This document shows positions 42,898-52,205 of a stretch of 64,000 nucleotides of DNA, piece after piece. The translations under genes and the position numbers were made by a program. The DNA is from Acidobacteriota bacterium (lineage in GTDB: Bacteria > Acidobacteriota > Terriglobia > Terriglobales > Acidobacteriaceae), in NCBI GenBank assembly GCA_018268755.1, contig JAFDVW010000007.1:1-64000 (forward strand), in the 5' to 3' direction. Positions within the stretch are counted from its first letter, which is position 1. Every line of letters begins with the position of its first letter. Below the pieces are notes generated by a model. It searched no databases. It was not told where the DNA came from and saw only the letters and a list, made by a program, of their open reading frames with translations.

Positions 42898-44610
42898 CTA
42901 TTTGCGGGCCGCCCAGGACTTGCCATAGGGCTGGGCGGACACTATGCCCTTCCCTTCCTGGATCGTCACCATCTGCCCGGCGTTGACATTCGAAAGCTTG
43001 TCGATCTGGCCGCTGGGCCATTGCACTTCGATGGAGTCCGCCTGGGCAGCGCCGGCCAGACCGAAGGTCAGGGCCAGCTCACTCTGCGACAGGTAGCTGG
43101 AGCCGCTGCGCAGCATCTGCCACTGTTTGTCCTTGCCGGAGGTCACGCGCACCACCGCGCCGATGCCGTCCCGGTTGGATTTCGTGCCGGTGAGCTGGAT
43201 GCGCAGACTGTGGTTGACGCCGCCTTCGTTGTGGAAGAGAAAGGCGCGGCCGCCGTTGGTGGTGAGGAGAACATCCAATGCGCCATCATTATCGACATCG
43301 GCATAGGCGGCGGAGCGCGCCACTTTGGGCGCGGCGAAGACCGCTCCCAGTGAGGCGGTCACTTCCGTGAATTTTCCCCCGCCCAGATTGCGGAAGACAT
43401 GCGGCGGCTCGGCATAGGTCACACGCTTCTGCACCTTCTCGATTTCATTTTCAATGTGGCCGTCGGCCACGAAGATATCGGGCCAGCCGTCATTGTCATA
43501 GTCGAAGAAGAAGCAGCCGAAGCCGAGGGTCACCAGGCTGGCGCGGCCCACCTCGGAGCGCGGGGCTTCATCCACGAAGAGCCCATTGCCCTCGTTGTGG
43601 TAGAGGGAAAGCATCTGGTTGGCAAAATTGGTGATGATGATGCTGGCATGGCCGGAGCGGTCGTAGTCGGCCGCATCCACGCCCATGCCGGCGCGGGCCA
43701 CACCATCTTCACTGAAGGCGATGCCGGCAGAAACCCCTTTCTCCTCGAAGGTGCCGTTGCCTTTGTTCAGGTAGAGCTTATTGGGCTGGGTGTCGTTGGC
43801 CAGCAGCAGGTCGGGCCAGCCATCCTGGTTGTAATCCAGGACCGCGATTCCCAGACTCTTGGAAGTTGCATCGTAAAGTTTGGCCTTCTGCGTGGCATCT
43901 TCAAATTTGCCGTTGCCCAGGTTATGCCACAGGCGGACGGAGTCGCCTTTATAGGATTCCGGCGTGCAGTAAGATTTGTTGGCGCCGTCGAGCGTGCAGA
44001 ATAAATCTCCCTTGATGGACCACTGCACGTAGTTGGCGACCACCAGATCGAGCTTGCCATCGCGGTCATAGTCCACCCAGGCGGCGCTGGTGGAGAATTC
44101 ACTGGGCCCGGCCAAGCCTGCCGTCTTCGTGGCGTCGCTAAAGGTGCCGTTGCCGTTGTTGTGAAACAAACGGCTCTGCCCCAGAGCGCTGATGAAGAGA
44201 TCGTCGTGGCCATCGTTGTCGTAATCTCCGACAGCGACACCCATCCCAAACATGGACACCGCCAGCCCAGCCTTGCGGGTCACATCGGTGAAAGTGCCGT
44301 CGTGATTGTTGCGGTAGAGCTTGAGGGTCGACACGGGCCCGGGGCGTCCCGGCCAGTTCTCTCCGTTCACCAGCACAATGTCGGGCCAGCCGTCATGGTC
44401 ATAGTCAATGAAGGCGCAACCCGGCCCCATGGTCTCGGGGAGATACTTCCTTCCGTAAGCCGCGTTGTTGTGTTTGAACTGGATGCCGGCCGAAGCCGTG
44501 ATATCGCGGAACTGGATTTTCTGCGCGGTAAGCGGCGCCACCATCAACAGGGCCGCAGACAGAAACCAAAAGAGAGCTTTCACACGGGTCCCCAAGCAAG
44601 TCTTGATCAT
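42898..44610 (-). CDS. CRTAC1-family protein (FG-GAP repeats + ASPIC/UnbV)
   Basis: 570 aa, exported (signal peptide ending near LTAQ at residue 29). Seven calcium-loop repeats are visible, including DYDHDGWPD, DYDNDGHDDL, DYDRDGKLDL, DYNQDGWPDL and DVDNDGALDV, forming a beta-propeller. The ASPIC/UnbV domain occupies the last ~90 residues (RDGIGAVVRVTSG to IEVQWPSGQIDKL). The start codon shares one base with the stop of the cytochrome gene (TAATG), so translation is coupled. The larger relative follows 52 nt downstream. Function is unknown. The family is frequent next to multihaem cytochromes and TonB receptors in Acidobacteria. Confidence 0.88.
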   Translation of the reverse strand: MIKTCLGTRVKALFWFLSAALLMVAPLTAQKIQFRDITASAGIQFKHNNAAYGRKYLPETMGPGCAFIDYDHDGWPDIVLVNGENWPGRPGPVSTLKLYRNNHDGTFTDVTRKAGLAVSMFGMGVAVGDYDNDGHDDLFISALGQSRLFHNNGNGTFSDATKTAGLAGPSEFSTSAAWVDYDRDGKLDLVVANYVQWSIKGDLFCTLDGANKSYCTPESYKGDSVRLWHNLGNGKFEDATQKAKLYDATSKSLGIAVLDYNQDGWPDLLLANDTQPNKLYLNKGNGTFEEKGVSAGIAFSEDGVARAGMGVDAADYDRSGHASIIITNFANQMLSLYHNEGNGLFVDEAPRSEVGRASLVTLGFGCFFFDYDNDGWPDIFVADGHIENEIEKVQKRVTYAEPPHVFRNLGGGKFTEVTASLGAVFAAPKVARSAAYADVDNDGALDVLLTTNGGRAFLFHNEGGVNHSLRIQLTGTKSNRDGIGAVVRVTSGKDKQWQMLRSGSSYLSQSELALTFGLAGAAQADSIEVQWPSGQIDKLSNVNAGQMVTIQEGKGIVSAQPYGKSWAARK

Positions 44611-47531
44611 TATCGCGAAGCCCCCACCGCGCCGTTCTCCAAAGCGCTTCTTTCTCCTGCCCGCGGGACCGTCTTGGCCTGTACATTGGAATTCCGGCCG
44701 ACCGGTTTCCTGGCCAGCCTGGCAGCCCGCGCCGTCATTCCCGGCAGCGGCACCGAGACGTGCTCGTGGATGGACTGCCGCTCGTTGTTGTCTTCCGGGT
44801 GAAGCTGGCGATACGGCCCGGTGATGGTTTGCGACGCCTCATCCGCCTTAAAGCGCAGATAGCGCGCTTCATGTTCCTTGGACATCTTCTCGTTTCCCAG
44901 GCCGTTGTAGCACAGCATCAGATTGTAGTTGGCTTGCAGATCTTCGGGATCGACCGCCAGCACGCGCTTCAAGGTGGTGACCGCGTCCTGATATTTGCGC
45001 TGCAGGAAGTAAATGCGCCCCAAATCGTTCAGGGCCACACGGTCGCGGGGATACTGCGCCAGCACCTTGTTCAGGTGCTGGGCAGCCCCATCGTAATTGC
45101 CGTCGCTGCGCAACACGCGGGCGTAGAAGTAGTGGGCTCGGGCCAGGTCCGGCTTGAGGGAAAGGGCTTTTTCCAGGACGGTGCGGGCGCGGTCCATATC
45201 GCCTTCCTGCACGGCGGCGCGGCCGATATTCACCCAGCCGTCCGGGTTATTGGGCGCGACCTCGGTCACCTTCTGGAAGGCGGCTGCGGCCGCCTTCAAG
45301 TCGCCCTGCAGAAACAGGCCGATGCCGTAATCATTCCAGCGCTGCCAGTCTTCCGCGCGCATGACGGTTTTGGGCTGGGGGGCGGGCGCGCTCTTGCCGA
45401 TCACGTCCACGGTCACGGTATCTTCCGCGATGGTGACGATGGGGACGTCCGGAATCTTCTCTTCCTTGGCGGAGATCCCCTTCAGGGGCGCGGTAAAGAT
45501 AAAGGTGCGATCATCGAAGTGCCGCGTGACCTCCTTGCCGGTTTCATTCGGATCGGGCATGCCGGCGAAAGCAAACTGTGTGTTCCACCACAGGAACTTG
45601 CGATACAACATCCGCGCATGCAGGGTGATCTTGTTGCCCGCGCTCTCCGGGACATGCATGCGGTAGTGCACGGTGTCGGCCGCGCCGGGTGGAATCAGCC
45701 GAACATAGACCACCGAGCGCGTGGACCAGGCATTCCGCTTGTTGATGGGGTTGCCGTGCCCGTCCACCTGCAGGGAGCGATAGAAGTGCGCCCCCTTCTC
45801 GACCGGCCCTTTGCCATCGTCCTCGACCTCGCCGCTCCAGAAAATCGTCTGGCCCTTGTCATCCGTCGCCTTCAGTTCAAGCCAGGTGTCATAGGCATCG
45901 ACCGTCCCGCCGGGGAAGAAGTGCCCGATGGCTTTGGTGCGGGCCACCACATCGACGCGCACGGTATCGCCACGGCGCACCGAGGCCTGGACCAGATTGA
46001 GGGGGGCCGTGACCGGAGCGACCTGGGCGGAGCCGGAAGCGGCGATCTTGGTTTCCGCCTCTTCTCCCACAGCAAAACTGGTGGAGAGTTCCGACTGATT
46101 GACCGCACTCGGCTTGATCTCCGCCTGGGCGGGAGAAATGGCGAAGATATCCACGGACAGGATTTTGTTCTGCAGGAAATCTTTCGTAATTTTCAACTGC
46201 TCTTCGTCCTGGTTGGCGGTGGGGACGGCGGTATTGGCGCCGGGGAAACGGTGCGAGTGCACCAGACCATCGACATTGCCCATGTCATTGGAGGGCGTAA
46301 GCGGCATGTGGCAATCAGAGCATTGCGAAGATTTCGCGGGATAGTAGAAGGAGCGCGCCCCCTGACCCGAAACACCGCTGGCCTGCCAGTTGTCATATTC
46401 GTTAAAACCACGCAGCCAGCGATAGCTGTTGACCGGCACATCCAAATGGACCTTGTGGCAGCTGGAGCAGAACTCGGCGCTTTGCTTCTTCATGAAGGGC
46501 TTGAGGAAGACGCGGCGGTGGGGCTCGGGATTCAGGCGGATCAGGAAGTCGTGCAGCGCCTGCGCCACCGGGTTCTTGGTGGCGGCCAGTTCATGCAGCT
46601 TGGGATATTCCAGGTAGAAATCCCCCTGGCCCATGGTGCTCTTCACGTCGGCGATGGAGTGGCACATCATGCAGCCCAGTCCGGCTTGCGATTCCGGACG
46701 GTGCACAATCTGCTTGATCGGCGTGTCCATCAGGCCGCTGTAAAGCACGGCGGGATCGTGGCAGCCGCCACACCATTTGGAGGGCTTGGTGCCGACGGTG
46801 TCCTGCATATATTCGATCGCCTTGCGGTACCACTGATTATTGAAGGACGAAAAATGATGGGCAGAGCTGTTCCACTGCTTGTAGATGTCTTCATGGCAGC
46901 GCTTGCAGGAGTCCGACTCCATGAAATATTTGCTGGGAATTTTCTGGTTGCCATAGACCTGCGCGGAACTGGGGAAGAAGTGGCCTTCCGGACCGTCGCC
47001 TTCGTTGTTCATGCTGAGCGGAGCAATCTCGGGGTTCTCGATGCGAGAGCGCTCTTGCCAGCGGGTCTCGCGCAAGTGCCGTGCGCCCCACCCCAGCACG
47101 GCCAGGACGGCCAGGCAAATCACGGCACGGGCCAGAGCGCGCGCCAAGCCACCCGCCAGCCATCCTCGCTTCCCCGCCCACTCGGCGAAAAGCACACCCG
47201 AGCCTGCCAGCGTCAGCAGAATGTGGCTGTACAGCAAGTTCCGTTCAAACCGGGGCGTGCCGGTCTTGATCAGGATTGCGCCCAGTACTCCCCCGGCCAG
47301 CATCATCACCCAGCCGGCGCGCGCGATCCAGCCGGCTTCCCGCAGCAGGGCATACAGGTAGATCAATAACAGGACCGAAGCCACGACTCCCGCCAGCGCA
47401 TGCATCAACACCACTCCGGCGTAGAACACGTTGGCTTGGGGATAGGCGTAAAGGTAGATGGCGGAAACAAATAGGAAAACCAGCAGCCACACCAGCAGAC
47501 GACGCGCGAAGGTGAATTGAGACCGAATCAT
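44610..47531 (-). CDS. Membrane pentahaem cytochrome c with TPR domain
   Basis: 973 aa. The N-terminal ~170 residues contain four or five membrane helices. Five CxxCH haem-binding motifs follow: CKRCH, CGGCH, CMMCH, CSSCH and CSDCH (residues ~210-420). The cytochrome region resembles cytochrome c554-like modules. A beta-rich segment (~500-690) precedes about five TPRs (~740-920, for example WNDYGIGLFLQGDLKAAAAA). It should accept quinol or periplasmic electrons and pass them to an exported partner. It is first in the operon with the two CRTAC1 proteins. The 3' end overlaps the next start by one base. No cytochrome maturation genes are in the window. Confidence 0.87.
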   Translation of the reverse strand: MIRSQFTFARRLLVWLLVFLFVSAIYLYAYPQANVFYAGVVLMHALAGVVASVLLLIYLYALLREAGWIARAGWVMMLAGGVLGAILIKTGTPRFERNLLYSHILLTLAGSGVLFAEWAGKRGWLAGGLARALARAVICLAVLAVLGWGARHLRETRWQERSRIENPEIAPLSMNNEGDGPEGHFFPSSAQVYGNQKIPSKYFMESDSCKRCHEDIYKQWNSSAHHFSSFNNQWYRKAIEYMQDTVGTKPSKWCGGCHDPAVLYSGLMDTPIKQIVHRPESQAGLGCMMCHSIADVKSTMGQGDFYLEYPKLHELAATKNPVAQALHDFLIRLNPEPHRRVFLKPFMKKQSAEFCSSCHKVHLDVPVNSYRWLRGFNEYDNWQASGVSGQGARSFYYPAKSSQCSDCHMPLTPSNDMGNVDGLVHSHRFPGANTAVPTANQDEEQLKITKDFLQNKILSVDIFAISPAQAEIKPSAVNQSELSTSFAVGEEAETKIAASGSAQVAPVTAPLNLVQASVRRGDTVRVDVVARTKAIGHFFPGGTVDAYDTWLELKATDDKGQTIFWSGEVEDDGKGPVEKGAHFYRSLQVDGHGNPINKRNAWSTRSVVYVRLIPPGAADTVHYRMHVPESAGNKITLHARMLYRKFLWWNTQFAFAGMPDPNETGKEVTRHFDDRTFIFTAPLKGISAKEEKIPDVPIVTIAEDTVTVDVIGKSAPAPQPKTVMRAEDWQRWNDYGIGLFLQGDLKAAAAAFQKVTEVAPNNPDGWVNIGRAAVQEGDMDRARTVLEKALSLKPDLARAHYFYARVLRSDGNYDGAAQHLNKVLAQYPRDRVALNDLGRIYFLQRKYQDAVTTLKRVLAVDPEDLQANYNLMLCYNGLGNEKMSKEHEARYLRFKADEASQTITGPYRQLHPEDNNERQSIHEHVSVPLPGMTARAARLARKPVGRNSNVQAKTVPRAGERSALENGAVGASR

Positions 47532-47698
47532 GGCAGGTAGATCAACTGTCCCGGTTGCCCCACATTGATACCGAGAGTGAGTTGAAGGTCAACAACTTAT
47601 ATTGTTTGGCCAGCGGATCGAATAGTACAAACATATTAAATCTTTGGTTCTCCAAATATTTTCAGCGAGTTGCGCCGTGCTCAAATCAGTTCGCGGGG

Positions 47699-49102
47699 CT
47701 ATGGGCGAGGAAGTTCCCGCTGCAGCCGGGCAGCGACTTCGAGAACCAGTTCCTCCGCCCAGGGAAAGCCGGAGAGTTGCACGCCGATGGGCAACCCCTC
47801 GGGAGATTTTCCGACCGGAACTGCGACCGCCGGCGTGCCCAGAAGATTGAACCACTCGGTGTAGCTCCAGGCGTCGAGATACTGCACCACCTGGCCCTCC
47901 ACTTCCCAACTGCGTTCCCCATGGCGAAAAGCAGGAATCGCGGCCACCGGGCAAAGCAAAATGGAGAAATTTTCTTTCCGCATCTGAGTGAAGATCCTGA
48001 TGCGCAGCAGGTCGCGGGCCATCCAGGTTTGCAGCAGGCTTTCACCGCTGTGCGGCGGCTCGGCTTGCACCCAGCTCATGAATTCGCGGAGGATGGGGCT
48101 CAGCTCTTCTTCCCGGCCGCGCGTCATCGGCCCCAAGAGCATGCCGCCGGCGGTGCCAAAGAACTTCCACCACAACTGCCGGGCTTCTTCCAGACCATCT
48201 GGACGGAACGGGTGCACCTCAAACCCAGCCGCCTGTAGAGCTTCAGCGGACAACTGCACGGCGCGGCGGGTTTCCGGCGTGACCGGAGTACGGCCATCGT
48301 CTTCGAAGTACCCGATGCGGGTCTGCTTTAGAAACTCCGGCTCCGGCCAACGCAGCGGGACGGGCGCGGCGCAGGGATCGCCAAAGTCGGGACCTTGCAT
48401 GACGGAGAAGAGAATTTTCAGGTCCTCCACGGTCCGCGCCATGGGCCCGACGACTCCCGTAAAGGCAAATGGTCCGGCCGATCCCGGAAAGTGCCCGCTG
48501 GCGGGAATGCGCCCCGGCGTCGGCTTCAATCCGCAGATTCCAGTGAAATGGGCGGGCACGCGGATGGAACCGCCGCCGTCGCTGCCCACTCCTCCGGCGG
48601 AGCATCCCGTGGCAATGGCCGCGGCCTCGCCTCCACTGGAGCCGCCCGGTGTCCGCGAGGGGTCCAGCGGATGATTGGTGCGGCCATAAAGAAGATTGGC
48701 GGTCTCCCAGGCCATGAGGAGTTCGGGAGTGTTGGTCGTGCCCAGAAAAATTGCTCCCGCATCCCGCAGGCGAGAGACCAGCGGAGCATCGCTCTCCGCC
48801 ACGTGACCGGCGCGCAGCCTGGCGCCGGCTTCGCAACGCAGACCGGAGACGGAGATGGAGCTTTTTATGCTGAGCGGGACCCCGTGCAGCGGGCCCAGCG
48901 GCTTTCCCGCCATGACAGCGGCCTCCGCAATGCTGGCCTGACGACGCGCCCCCTCGGCGTCCACTTGCACAAATGCGTTGATTTTTGGGTTCCACTGCTC
49001 AATACGGGCAAGATGTTCTTCCACTGCTTGCCGCGGCGAGATTTTTTTTTGACGAATTGCTTCCGCCAGAGATGCGGCGGACAAGAGCGGACTTGGGGCC
49101 AT
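47699..49102 (-). CDS. Amidase signature family protein
   Basis: 467 aa. The Ser-cisSer-Lys triad is visible: Lys80 in PLSIKSS, cis-Ser155 in GGSSGGEAAA, nucleophile Ser179 in GSDGGGSIRVPAHF. The Ser155-Ser179 spacing of 24 matches the family. There is no signal peptide. It hydrolyses an amide or carbamate. GatA is unlikely, because no gatB or gatC is nearby and the C-terminal half differs. It lies upstream of the cytochrome operon on the same strand (166-nt gap) and downstream of the receiver/PilZ gene. Confidence 0.88.
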   Translation of the reverse strand: MAPSPLLSAASLAEAIRQKKISPRQAVEEHLARIEQWNPKINAFVQVDAEGARRQASIAEAAVMAGKPLGPLHGVPLSIKSSISVSGLRCEAGARLRAGHVAESDAPLVSRLRDAGAIFLGTTNTPELLMAWETANLLYGRTNHPLDPSRTPGGSSGGEAAAIATGCSAGGVGSDGGGSIRVPAHFTGICGLKPTPGRIPASGHFPGSAGPFAFTGVVGPMARTVEDLKILFSVMQGPDFGDPCAAPVPLRWPEPEFLKQTRIGYFEDDGRTPVTPETRRAVQLSAEALQAAGFEVHPFRPDGLEEARQLWWKFFGTAGGMLLGPMTRGREEELSPILREFMSWVQAEPPHSGESLLQTWMARDLLRIRIFTQMRKENFSILLCPVAAIPAFRHGERSWEVEGQVVQYLDAWSYTEWFNLLGTPAVAVPVGKSPEGLPIGVQLSGFPWAEELVLEVAARLQRELPRP

Positions 49103-49169
49103 GAGCAGCTTCTCGAAGAAACTGCGAGTCTACCATGGCCAGCACGGCGGAAATTGCCCGGGCCGAGGG

Positions 49170-49907
49170 CTAGTGCATCACGGCAGAACGCCGCATGGCG
49201 CGGGTAGGGAGCGCAGCGGAGAGCAGAGTTCTGGAAGGCTTCTTGCCTTGTTTGGCCAGCCAGTGGCGCAGCCGTTTCTGCGAGGCAGCGCTCAGGGCGG
49301 TGAATAACAGGGCGCAACGGCCGGCGTCATCGGCCCACAGCATTTCCCCTGTGCCTTCGATCAGCTGATCGGTGCCGGGCAGTGGAAACTGAAACGCAAT
49401 CTGGGGCGAAGCGGGAATAGGTTCCGGGGCCTGCAAGGAAAGTGCCTGCTCGCTGACCTCCAACACGATTGCGGTGAGCCTGTTCTTGCCCAAGCGCAGA
49501 TGGGCCAGCGTGGTGACCTTGTGACGGGCGCTGCGGCGGCGATCGGCATGGAGAAATCCCCGCGCGGCCCGCAAGGAGCGCTCGACCTGTTCTAAGATCA
49601 GCGGCTTGTAGAGAACGAAGTTAGCGCCGGTCTGCAGCACGCCGGCAATCGAAGTCAGGGCCCCGATCATGGCGAAAACCACGGGCTTGCGCCGGGCCGG
49701 CAGCATGTGGGCCAACTGCGCCACCTGCACGGCGCCGGGCACATCGAAATCAACCACCACCGCCGAGTAAAAGCCCCGCGCCAAAGCCTCCATGGCCTCC
49801 TGTGCGGATATCTGTGTTTCGTGCTCCACGTCCATGGCATCCAGCGCGGTGGCCAGCACCCGCAACGAAGCGTGGTTGCGGCACAAGATGAGGGCATTCA
49901 GCTTCAT
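49170..49907 (-). CDS. Degenerate receiver domain + PilZ domain protein
   Basis: 245 aa. Residues 1-118 fold like a response-regulator receiver: the phospho-acceptor position is Asp53 in VVDFDVPGA and the lysine is in VLYKPL. The acidic pair after the first strand is missing (ALILCRNHAS), so normal phosphorylation is doubtful. A PilZ domain follows (~123-225), opening with RRRSARHKVTTLAHL, though its RxxxR part is imperfect and cyclic-di-GMP binding is uncertain. A small stand-alone PilZ gene is divergent, 200 nt away. Together they suggest control of a surface process such as motility or attachment. Confidence 0.75.
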   Translation of the reverse strand: MKLNALILCRNHASLRVLATALDAMDVEHETQISAQEAMEALARGFYSAVVVDFDVPGAVQVAQLAHMLPARRKPVVFAMIGALTSIAGVLQTGANFVLYKPLILEQVERSLRAARGFLHADRRRSARHKVTTLAHLRLGKNRLTAIVLEVSEQALSLQAPEPIPASPQIAFQFPLPGTDQLIEGTGEMLWADDAGRCALLFTALSAASQKRLRHWLAKQGKKPSRTLLSAALPTRAMRRSAVMH

Positions 49908-50106
49908 GCCCGGCAGCTTATGACGCCCGGCCCCGCCGGTAAAGTGACCCAGGTAATCGCGGGAGCGGTTACAGCCGGGCGCGGGAGGCCGCTGGCTGGC
50001 GGCAAACCACTTAGCCCGGCCGGCCGCCGGCGGGTACGAGTTCTTTGGTAATCTCGCTCGCCAATTCGCGCTGTGTCATAGTCATACGGTCACAACGACG
50101 CCACCC

Positions 50107-50499
50107 ATGTCCGCACCTTCGCAATCATTTCAAAGGGCCCCTCGCGTCAAGCTTGGCGGCAGCGTGCTGGCCATTGTGCAGCTGGAAAATGGCCGCCAGA
50201 TCCGCGCGAAACTGCATCAACTTTCCGTCACCGGGGGGCTCCTCAGCCTGGAACAACCGCTCGACGAGAAGATCAAGGTGGAAATCGTCTTTCACGTAGG
50301 CACCAGCACGGTGCGCAGCAAGGTGGCGCCCTTGTTCCCCATGTGGGCCACGCAGGGGTTCCTGCAACCTTTCGTGTTTCATGATCTGGAAGAAAGCGAC
50401 CGGCTCAAACTGCAAGCGGACCTGCAGAACCTGCTGGGGCAAGGACGCGCGGTGGTCACGGACGAAGAACTTCCCGCTGCTGCGCCGGATTCCCTGTAG
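50107..50499 (+). CDS. PilZ domain protein
   Basis: 130 aa. Residues ~10-110 look like a single PilZ beta-barrel: RAPRVKLGGSVLAIV at the start, LHQLSVTGGLLSLEQPL in place of the D/NxSxxG motif, and QLENGRQIRAKL. The RxxxR arginines are partly lost (RAPR), so c-di-GMP binding is uncertain. Many acidobacterial PilZ proteins are this short. The ATG at 50107 begins the protein-like part. Its stop lies 6 nt from the convergent DUF4440 gene. Confidence 0.7.
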   Translation: MSAPSQSFQRAPRVKLGGSVLAIVQLENGRQIRAKLHQLSVTGGLLSLEQPLDEKIKVEIVFHVGTSTVRSKVAPLFPMWATQGFLQPFVFHDLEESDRLKLQADLQNLLGQGRAVVTDEELPAAAPDSL

Positions 50500-50505
50500 A
50501 CCCTC

Positions 50506-50934
50506 TTATTTCGCCTTCACGCTGAAGTGGCTGGCCACGCATTGCCACCTGCCCTGCACATAGACCCAGGTATCGGTGAAGCGGCCGCGACGCTCCCAGG
50601 TCACCCCTTTGTCTTTGCCCTTCTCGTGATACACGCCGGTCACAATCGCGGTGTTCCCATAGGAATGGACCTGCATGTTCTCTGATTGCAGCAGGTCCGG
50701 GCGATAGGATTTGTCCTTCACTGAGGCCAGCATGTCGGCCTTGTTCATGAGCACATGGTCGGCGGTGGTCAGGATAAAGTCGTCGGCCAGCAGCATATCG
50801 ACGGCCTTGGCGTCGTTCTGCAGCTCGGCGCGGTTCCAGGCATTTTCCATGGCGATGATCTTGGAAGCGTCCTGGGCATAGGCCAGTACCGAGAACACGG
50901 CCCACAACCCGACCAGCGGCAAGTTTCTTAGCAT
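50506..50934 (-). CDS. DUF4440 / NTF2-like secreted protein
   Basis: 142 aa with a signal peptide (MLRNLPLVGLWAVFSVLAYA). It is followed by the NTF2-like cone fold: NDAKAVDMLLADDFILTTAD, SYGNTAIVTGVYHEKGKD and RGRFTDTWVYVQGRWQCVAS. The family includes ketosteroid-isomerase-like enzymes and calcium/calmodulin kinase association-domain relatives, but the catalytic residues of the isomerases are not evident. I used the ATG at 50934 because the signal peptide begins there. It is divergent from the rhodanese gene. Confidence 0.82.
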   Translation of the reverse strand: MLRNLPLVGLWAVFSVLAYAQDASKIIAMENAWNRAELQNDAKAVDMLLADDFILTTADHVLMNKADMLASVKDKSYRPDLLQSENMQVHSYGNTAIVTGVYHEKGKDKGVTWERRGRFTDTWVYVQGRWQCVASHFSVKAK

Positions 50935-51084
50935 GTGGCCCTCGCAATGAGGAGGCAGCAAGATGTATGAAAATCTGCCTCGCCCCAAGTGTCCAGTGCC
51001 TCTAGAATATTCTGGAAACTGCCGCCGCGGAACTCCGCAGATGGCGCAGGTACCGGATTTCTCATTGGCAAAGGGGAGGACAGG

Positions 51085-51462
51085 ATGGCCCACCAGCATT
51101 CCACACGCTTCTTGCAGATTGTGGACGATGCCCGCAAGCGCGTCCGCGAAACTACCGTGGACGAAGTCAAAGCCCGCCTGGACCACGGGGAGAAATTCCT
51201 GCTGGTCGATGTGCGCGAGGAAAGCGAGTGGGGGAAAGACCATCTACCCGGCGCCCTGCATCTGGGCAAGGGCATTCTCGAGCGCGATGTGGAAGAACGC
51301 GTCCCCGACCTCGACGCTCCGCTGGTCCTCTATTGTGGCGGGGGCTATCGCTCCGCCCTGGCCGCCGACAACCTGCAGAAGATGGGCTACCGCAATGTTC
51401 AATCCATGGACGGCGGAATTCGCGAATGGAGAGAGAAGGGGTACCCTCTGGCCAAAGGCTGA
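51085..51462 (+). CDS. Rhodanese-like domain protein
   Basis: 125-aa single-domain sulfurtransferase. The active-site cysteine is Cys84 in LYCGGGYRSA. The CH2A-like motif VDVREESEWGKDHLPGALHL is intact. The ATG at 51085 is preceded by GGGGAGGA. No signal peptide, so cytoplasmic. It probably moves sulfane sulfur from thiosulfate or persulfides to an acceptor such as cyanide or thiols. Divergent from DUF4440, and followed 170 nt later by the GAF gene on the same strand. Confidence 0.9.
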   Translation: MAHQHSTRFLQIVDDARKRVRETTVDEVKARLDHGEKFLLVDVREESEWGKDHLPGALHLGKGILERDVEERVPDLDAPLVLYCGGGYRSALAADNLQKMGYRNVQSMDGGIREWREKGYPLAKG

Positions 51463-51632
51463 CAAGCGGGTCCTACAGCTTTCTCCCAGTACCTTGGTAA
51501 CTTGCCCGGAGTTACTGCTGCCTTCAGCATAAGAATCGGGGCTTGGTAGGCAGAAGGTGCCGGATTTTATGGTGGGCCCTGGACAAGCGGCGGATTTCAC
51601 TGGCCGGCTTGATTTCTCTCTTGGGGATAGCG

Positions 51633-52202
51633 ATGGGAAATACAAAGAAAAGTTCTGAGGCTAGCGCGACCAAAGCGGCCCTGGCCCCAGACCCGAATGC
51701 GGTGGAGCAGCTACTGAAGGAAAATCCCGTGCCGGAAGCCTTTTGCGCGGAACTGGCCAAGCTTTTCAAAGTTCGTCCCACGGAAGTCGCTCTGTTGCGG
51801 CTGGAGCGAGATGCACTGCGCTTCGTATATCCTCCGGAGTTGAAGACCGCCGGTTCGGTTCCGCTTTCGAGCGCCTCTTCCATCGCCGCCCACACCGCCC
51901 TCACCAAGAAAGTGGAACTCTATAACGGCTTTGTGAAGGTGAAGCACGCCAGCATCTTTGAGACGGTAAAGTTAAAGAAGTCGGAAGAGGGGCACAGCAA
52001 TGAGCAGGGGCCGATCCAGAAACTGATCTCCGGCCCGGTCCTGACCGCGGAGGGTAAGGTGCTGGGGGTCCTGCAAGTATCGCGCAAGGCGTTTGATCTG
52101 CCATCCGCCGGCCCGGATTTCACCCTGGATGATCTGCATCAGCTGGAGGCCATCACCGGTGTGCTGGCGGGGGCGGAATTCATGCAGCCGGTCAAAAAAT
52201 AA
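51633..52202 (+). CDS. GAF domain protein
   Basis: 189 aa. The central and C-terminal part reads as a GAF sensory domain (LAKLFKVRPTEVALLRLERD, VYPPELKTAGSVPLSSASSI, PIQKLISGPVLTAEGKVLGV, LDDLHQLEAITGVLAGAEFM). The ligand is unknown and no output domain is attached, so it may bind a partner protein. I chose the ATG at 51633 (MGNTKKSSEAS). The frame continues upstream but reads as membrane-like noise. Its stop is 4 nt from the convergent tspO gene. Confidence 0.7.
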   Translation: MGNTKKSSEASATKAALAPDPNAVEQLLKENPVPEAFCAELAKLFKVRPTEVALLRLERDALRFVYPPELKTAGSVPLSSASSIAAHTALTKKVELYNGFVKVKHASIFETVKLKKSEEGHSNEQGPIQKLISGPVLTAEGKVLGVLQVSRKAFDLPSAGPDFTLDDLHQLEAITGVLAGAEFMQPVKK

Positions 52203-52205
52203 GGC

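Noticed and set aside
44760..47369. 869-codon open frame on the plus strand
   Set aside because: Antisense shadow of the pentahaem cytochrome gene. No recognisable motif, and it is rich in Gly, Val, His and Arg as expected from a complement frame.
50011..50085. 24-residue minus-strand micro-ORF (MTMTQRELASEITKELVP start)
   Set aside because: It reads like protein, but it has no ribosome site and I cannot test conservation. Too short to support.
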